Shown here: in pieces, positions 61,440-64,000 of the stretch
How positions within the stretch are numbered: the first letter of the stretch is position 1
Layout of the letters: every line of letters begins with the position of its first letter
From: Nocardia sp. CY41
Lineage (GTDB): Bacteria; Actinomycetota; Actinomycetes; Mycobacteriales; Mycobacteriaceae
Assembly: GCF_009829325.1 (NCBI RefSeq)
Contig: NZ_VUOS01000032.1
Location: 1-64,000, forward strand
Length of the DNA stretch: 64,000 nt
Direction: 5' to 3'
The notes under the pieces: generated by a model
Told to the model about the DNA's origin: nothing
What the model saw: the letters and a program-made list of their open reading frames with translations, nothing else
Database searches by the model: none
Made by a program: the position numbers and the translations under genes

Positions 61440-62486
61440 TCAGTGCGTGGTCGCGTAGCGGTTGGCGGGACGGGGCAAGCCGAGGTTTGCGCGCAGGGTC
61501 GAACCGGGAACCGGGCGGTGCGCGACCCCGATGCGCAACAAGGCGGGCACGACCTCGCGCGCGAGCACTGGCAGGTCCTCATCGATCACGGCCAAGTGCA
61601 GCCGCACTCCGTCCAGGTGGGTGCTGAGTTCGGTCAGCAGAGCGGTCAGTTCCCGCGCCGAACCGGAGAACGGGAGTCGGCCGGAGGAGTCGGCGGCGGC
61701 GCCGAATCGCTGCGCGGCAGGGACACCGGAGACGTCCAAGGTGACCTCGACCTCGGCGAAGACCAGCGCATCACCCGTCGCGCGCACCGCGGTCCCGGCC
61801 TCGACCGCCGCCGCGACGGAATCGGCGGCGACGAACCGGACGTCGACCTCCCCTTCCGCGCCGAACACCACCGGTTGGCCCTGGGGCGGTCGCGGCACGA
61901 TGGCCGGTCCCTTCACCGCGAAGGTCTCGCCCTCGAAGTCGATGTAGTGCAGTTTGGTGCGGTCCAGGAAACGGCCGCTGGGGTAATCGCGGATGACCGC
62001 GTCGTCCTCCCAGGAATCCCAGAGGCGACGAGCCACCTCGATCGAATCCCGTTGCTCACGACCCAGTTCGGCGTCTCCAGCGATCGGTGTACGCCCCCAG
62101 GCGGCGGCGGCTCGCGCGTCGTCGACCCGCTCGGCGATCCAGCCGGCCCGCCCGCGCGAGGCGTAGTCCAGCGACGCCACCTGCGACGCCGTGTGGAACG
62201 GTTCGGCGTAGGTGGTGGCGACGGTGGGCACCAGCCCGATCGTGCTGGTGGTGGCCGCCACGAACGACGCCCGGGTCACCGCGTCGATGCGGCCGGGTAT
62301 CTCGTGTCCCGGCAGGATCGAGTCGGCGAAAGTGGCCAGGGTGAATCCGGCGTTCTCGGCGGCGGCCACCCGCCTGCGCACGGTGTCGCCGGTGAGCAGG
62401 CGGTCTGGCGCGTGCGCCGCCCGCCGCCACGCCTCGGGACGGAATCCCTCCCCGTCGAGCTCCACGCCGAGCGCGAAAATACCCAT
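61440..62486 (-). CDS. LLM-class flavin oxidoreductase, second
   Basis: A 348-residue luciferase-like protein: an IFALGVELDGEGF start, ENAGFTLATFADSIL, TIGLVPTVATTYAEPFHTASQVASLD, and the block SRGRAGWIAERVDDARAAAAW. It is closer to the short NtaA-like/alkanal group than to its neighbour. AAGG precedes the ATG at 62486. The stop is about 20 bp from the next start, so the two form an operon and may handle successive or alternative sulfur or nitrogen compounds. Confidence 0.88.
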   Translation of the reverse strand: MGIFALGVELDGEGFRPEAWRRAAHAPDRLLTGDTVRRRVAAAENAGFTLATFADSILPGHEIPGRIDAVTRASFVAATTSTIGLVPTVATTYAEPFHTASQVASLDYASRGRAGWIAERVDDARAAAAWGRTPIAGDAELGREQRDSIEVARRLWDSWEDDAVIRDYPSGRFLDRTKLHYIDFEGETFAVKGPAIVPRPPQGQPVVFGAEGEVDVRFVAADSVAAAVEAGTAVRATGDALVFAEVEVTLDVSGVPAAQRFGAAADSSGRLPFSGSARELTALLTELSTHLDGVRLHLAVIDEDLPVLAREVVPALLRIGVAHRPVPGSTLRANLGLPRPANRYATTH

Positions 62487-62654
62487 CCCGCACCTTCTTC
62501 ATTCCGCGAACCATGCGCGACGAGCGGTGGCCCGAGCCTGGCACGATCCGGCTCGGGCCACCGGTGGCGCACCCTTGGCGAGCATGCGCGGCGGGGTGGC
62601 GATACGCGATGGTTTGCGTCGCGATGATCCGAAGGTTGTCGAATGGCAGGCGAA

Positions 62655-64000
62655 CTATCGCGCGGCGCGAGCCGCGAAGGCCGCGGCCACGAGAACCGTG
62701 ACACCCTCGGCGATCGCAGTGCCGCCGAGGGCGTGCGCCGCGCTGGTCACCGTGCTGCCCGCCAGTCCCAGAAACAGCGACCCGAAGGTGGCGATCCCGA
62801 CCACGATGCCGAGTTGCACGTTGGTCACCAGGATGCCGCTGGCGTCGGCCGCCAGGGTCATCGGGACCTTGGCCAGCGTGCGGGTCATGAGCGGACTGAA
62901 GGCAATGCCGTTGCCCGCGCCGCACAGACCGAGCAGTGTCAGGGCGAGCGGCCCGATCTCGGCGCCGTCGCGCAGCAGTGCGCCGAGGGCGACCATGCTC
63001 ACCGCACCGAGCACGAGCCCGAGCGGGATCATCGTCGCGTGGCACCGAGCCGGGACGCGCTCCCAGTTCAGGCTGGCGACGGCGAAGGCCACCCCGAGCG
63101 GAACGAACAGCAGGCCCGCGTGCAACGCGCTGTAGCCCAGCGTGCTCTGCAGATGGATCGCCATGACGAACATCCAGCCGCCGAAGGTCGCCATGATCAC
63201 GAACAGCGCGACCGCGGCGGGGACCAGGCCGGGCGCGGTGAGCACCGGCCGCGCGAAGAGGGGTTCGCCGCCACGGGAAGCGACGATCCGTTCGATCGCC
63301 ACGAACGATGCGAAGCCGAGCACGCTGAAGGCCAACGCGACCCACGACCACAACGGCCAATCCAGCTCCCGTCCGAGCACCAGCGGCAGCACCAGCAGCA
63401 ACACCGACGCGGTGAGGGTGGCCAGTCCCGGCAGGTCGAGCTTGCGCTCGAGGCGCTGGGTCGAGGACGGCAGGATGCGCGGCGCGGTGATGAGCAGCGC
63501 GAGCCCGATCGGCACGTTCACCAGGAACACCCCGCGCCAGCCGCTGCCGAACAGATCGGCGTTGACGATCAGGCCGCCCAGCACCTGCCCGGCGACCATG
63601 CCGCCGGAGATGATCGCCGAGTAGACGCTCAGGGCCCGCGCGCGGGCGTCGCCGGTGAACGTGCGCTGGATCAGCGTCATGATCTGCGGCACCATCGCCG
63701 CCGCGCCGACGCCTTGGGCGAATCGGAAGACGATCAGCGCGGTCTCGTTCCAGGCCAGACCGCAGGCCAGCGAGGCCACGGTGAACAGCGCCAGCCCGGC
63801 GACGAACGCGCGCCGCTGGGTGAATCGGTCACCGAGCCGTGCGCCGGTGACCAGCAGGACGGCATAGGCGATGACGTACCCGGCGACGATCAGCTGCAGG
63901 GCCGCACCGCTGGTGTGCAGCGAACCCCGGATGGAGGGGATCGCGACGTTGACGATGGAGGAGTCGAGCACCGCCATGAACTGGCCGGTGAGGATGACGA
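62655..64000 (-). CDS. MFS drug/solute exporter, DHA2 (EmrB/QacA) type, N-terminus beyond the window
   Basis: The gene enters from the right edge. The visible part starts ILTGQFMAVLDSSIVNVAIP, the DHA2 motif D1 region (LDSSIVNVALP), followed by motif A GARLGDRFTQRR and motif C-like GGMVAGQVLGGLI. At least twelve helices follow, fitting the 14-helix family. Perhaps ten residues are missing. It exports toxic compounds by proton antiport; the substrate is unknown. It is upstream of the LLM operon on the same strand, separated by 168 bp that could hold a promoter. Confidence 0.92.
   Translation of the reverse strand, partial: VILTGQFMAVLDSSIVNVAIPSIRGSLHTSGAALQLIVAGYVIAYAVLLVTGARLGDRFTQRRAFVAGLALFTVASLACGLAWNETALIVFRFAQGVGAAAMVPQIMTLIQRTFTGDARARALSVYSAIISGGMVAGQVLGGLIVNADLFGSGWRGVFLVNVPIGLALLITAPRILPSSTQRLERKLDLPGLATLTASVLLLVLPLVLGRELDWPLWSWVALAFSVLGFASFVAIERIVASRGGEPLFARPVLTAPGLVPAAVALFVIMATFGGWMFVMAIHLQSTLGYSALHAGLLFVPLGVAFAVASLNWERVPARCHATMIPLGLVLGAVSMVALGALLRDGAEIGPLALTLLGLCGAGNGIAFSPLMTRTLAKVPMTLAADASGILVTNVQLGIVVGIATFGSLFLGLAGSTVTSAAHALGGTAIAEGVTVLVAAAFAARAAR

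Overview
This window looks like chromosome of a mycolic-acid actinomycete, most likely Nocardia or a close relative. The DNA is very GC-rich, GTG starts are common, and the families are typical of Mycobacteriales: wax ester synthase/DGAT enzymes, a mycolyltransferase-like esterase, a DUF3556 membrane protein, a CtpI-like giant P-type ATPase, an ECF41 sigma factor and DDN-like deazaflavin proteins. I saw no rRNA, tRNA or CRISPR array.

Bases 1-2000 are ordinary: the 5' end of clpB, a lipase-family hydrolase and a membrane protein. Bases about 2,150-5,000 hold a decayed Tn3-family transposon: a broken resolvase, a broken transposase, and between them an intact hydrolase-MarR operon behind a 46-bp perfect palindrome.

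Bases about 5,000-30,900 form a dormancy/redox-stress-like island. It carries flavodoxins, DUF2267, CBS-BON, DDN-type proteins, two WS/DGAT acyltransferases, two P-type ATPases, Hsp20, universal stress proteins, a USP-USP-GNAT fusion, a FadD ligase and a short MgtE. The contents resemble the mycobacterial DosR regulon, but no DosR/DosS is present and the DosR-like boxes are weak. A transmembrane domain I cannot name occurs twice, each time beside a WS/DGAT gene. Many island genes are frameshifted or truncated; none from 31.5 kb onward is. The island ends where a 5'-truncated USP gene abuts an N-terminally truncated esterase.

Bases 31-41 kb include an aminoglycoside-adenylyltransferase-like gene, DUF3556, a Nudix hydrolase and a tightly overlapping cluster of BioY, acyl ligase, thiolase, ECF ATPase, EcfT and acyl ligase behind a BioQ-like operator. 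Bases 41-48.6 kb hold a PAP2 protein, an amidase, a PucR-like regulator, a HAD protein whose nucleophile position is Glu, an AraC regulator, and a divergent ECF41/DoxX pair.

Bases 48.9-59.3 kb are a catabolic cluster: GMC oxidoreductase, TetR, KstD-like flavoprotein, CMD, beta-hydroxyacid dehydrogenase, SDR and ALDH on the minus strand, and SDR, 3Fe-4S ferredoxin and a second ALDH on the plus strand. One operator motif occurs at three of its control points and a KstR-like box precedes the second ALDH. The window ends with glutathione peroxidase, two LLM-class monooxygenases and a DHA2-type MFS exporter running off the right edge.
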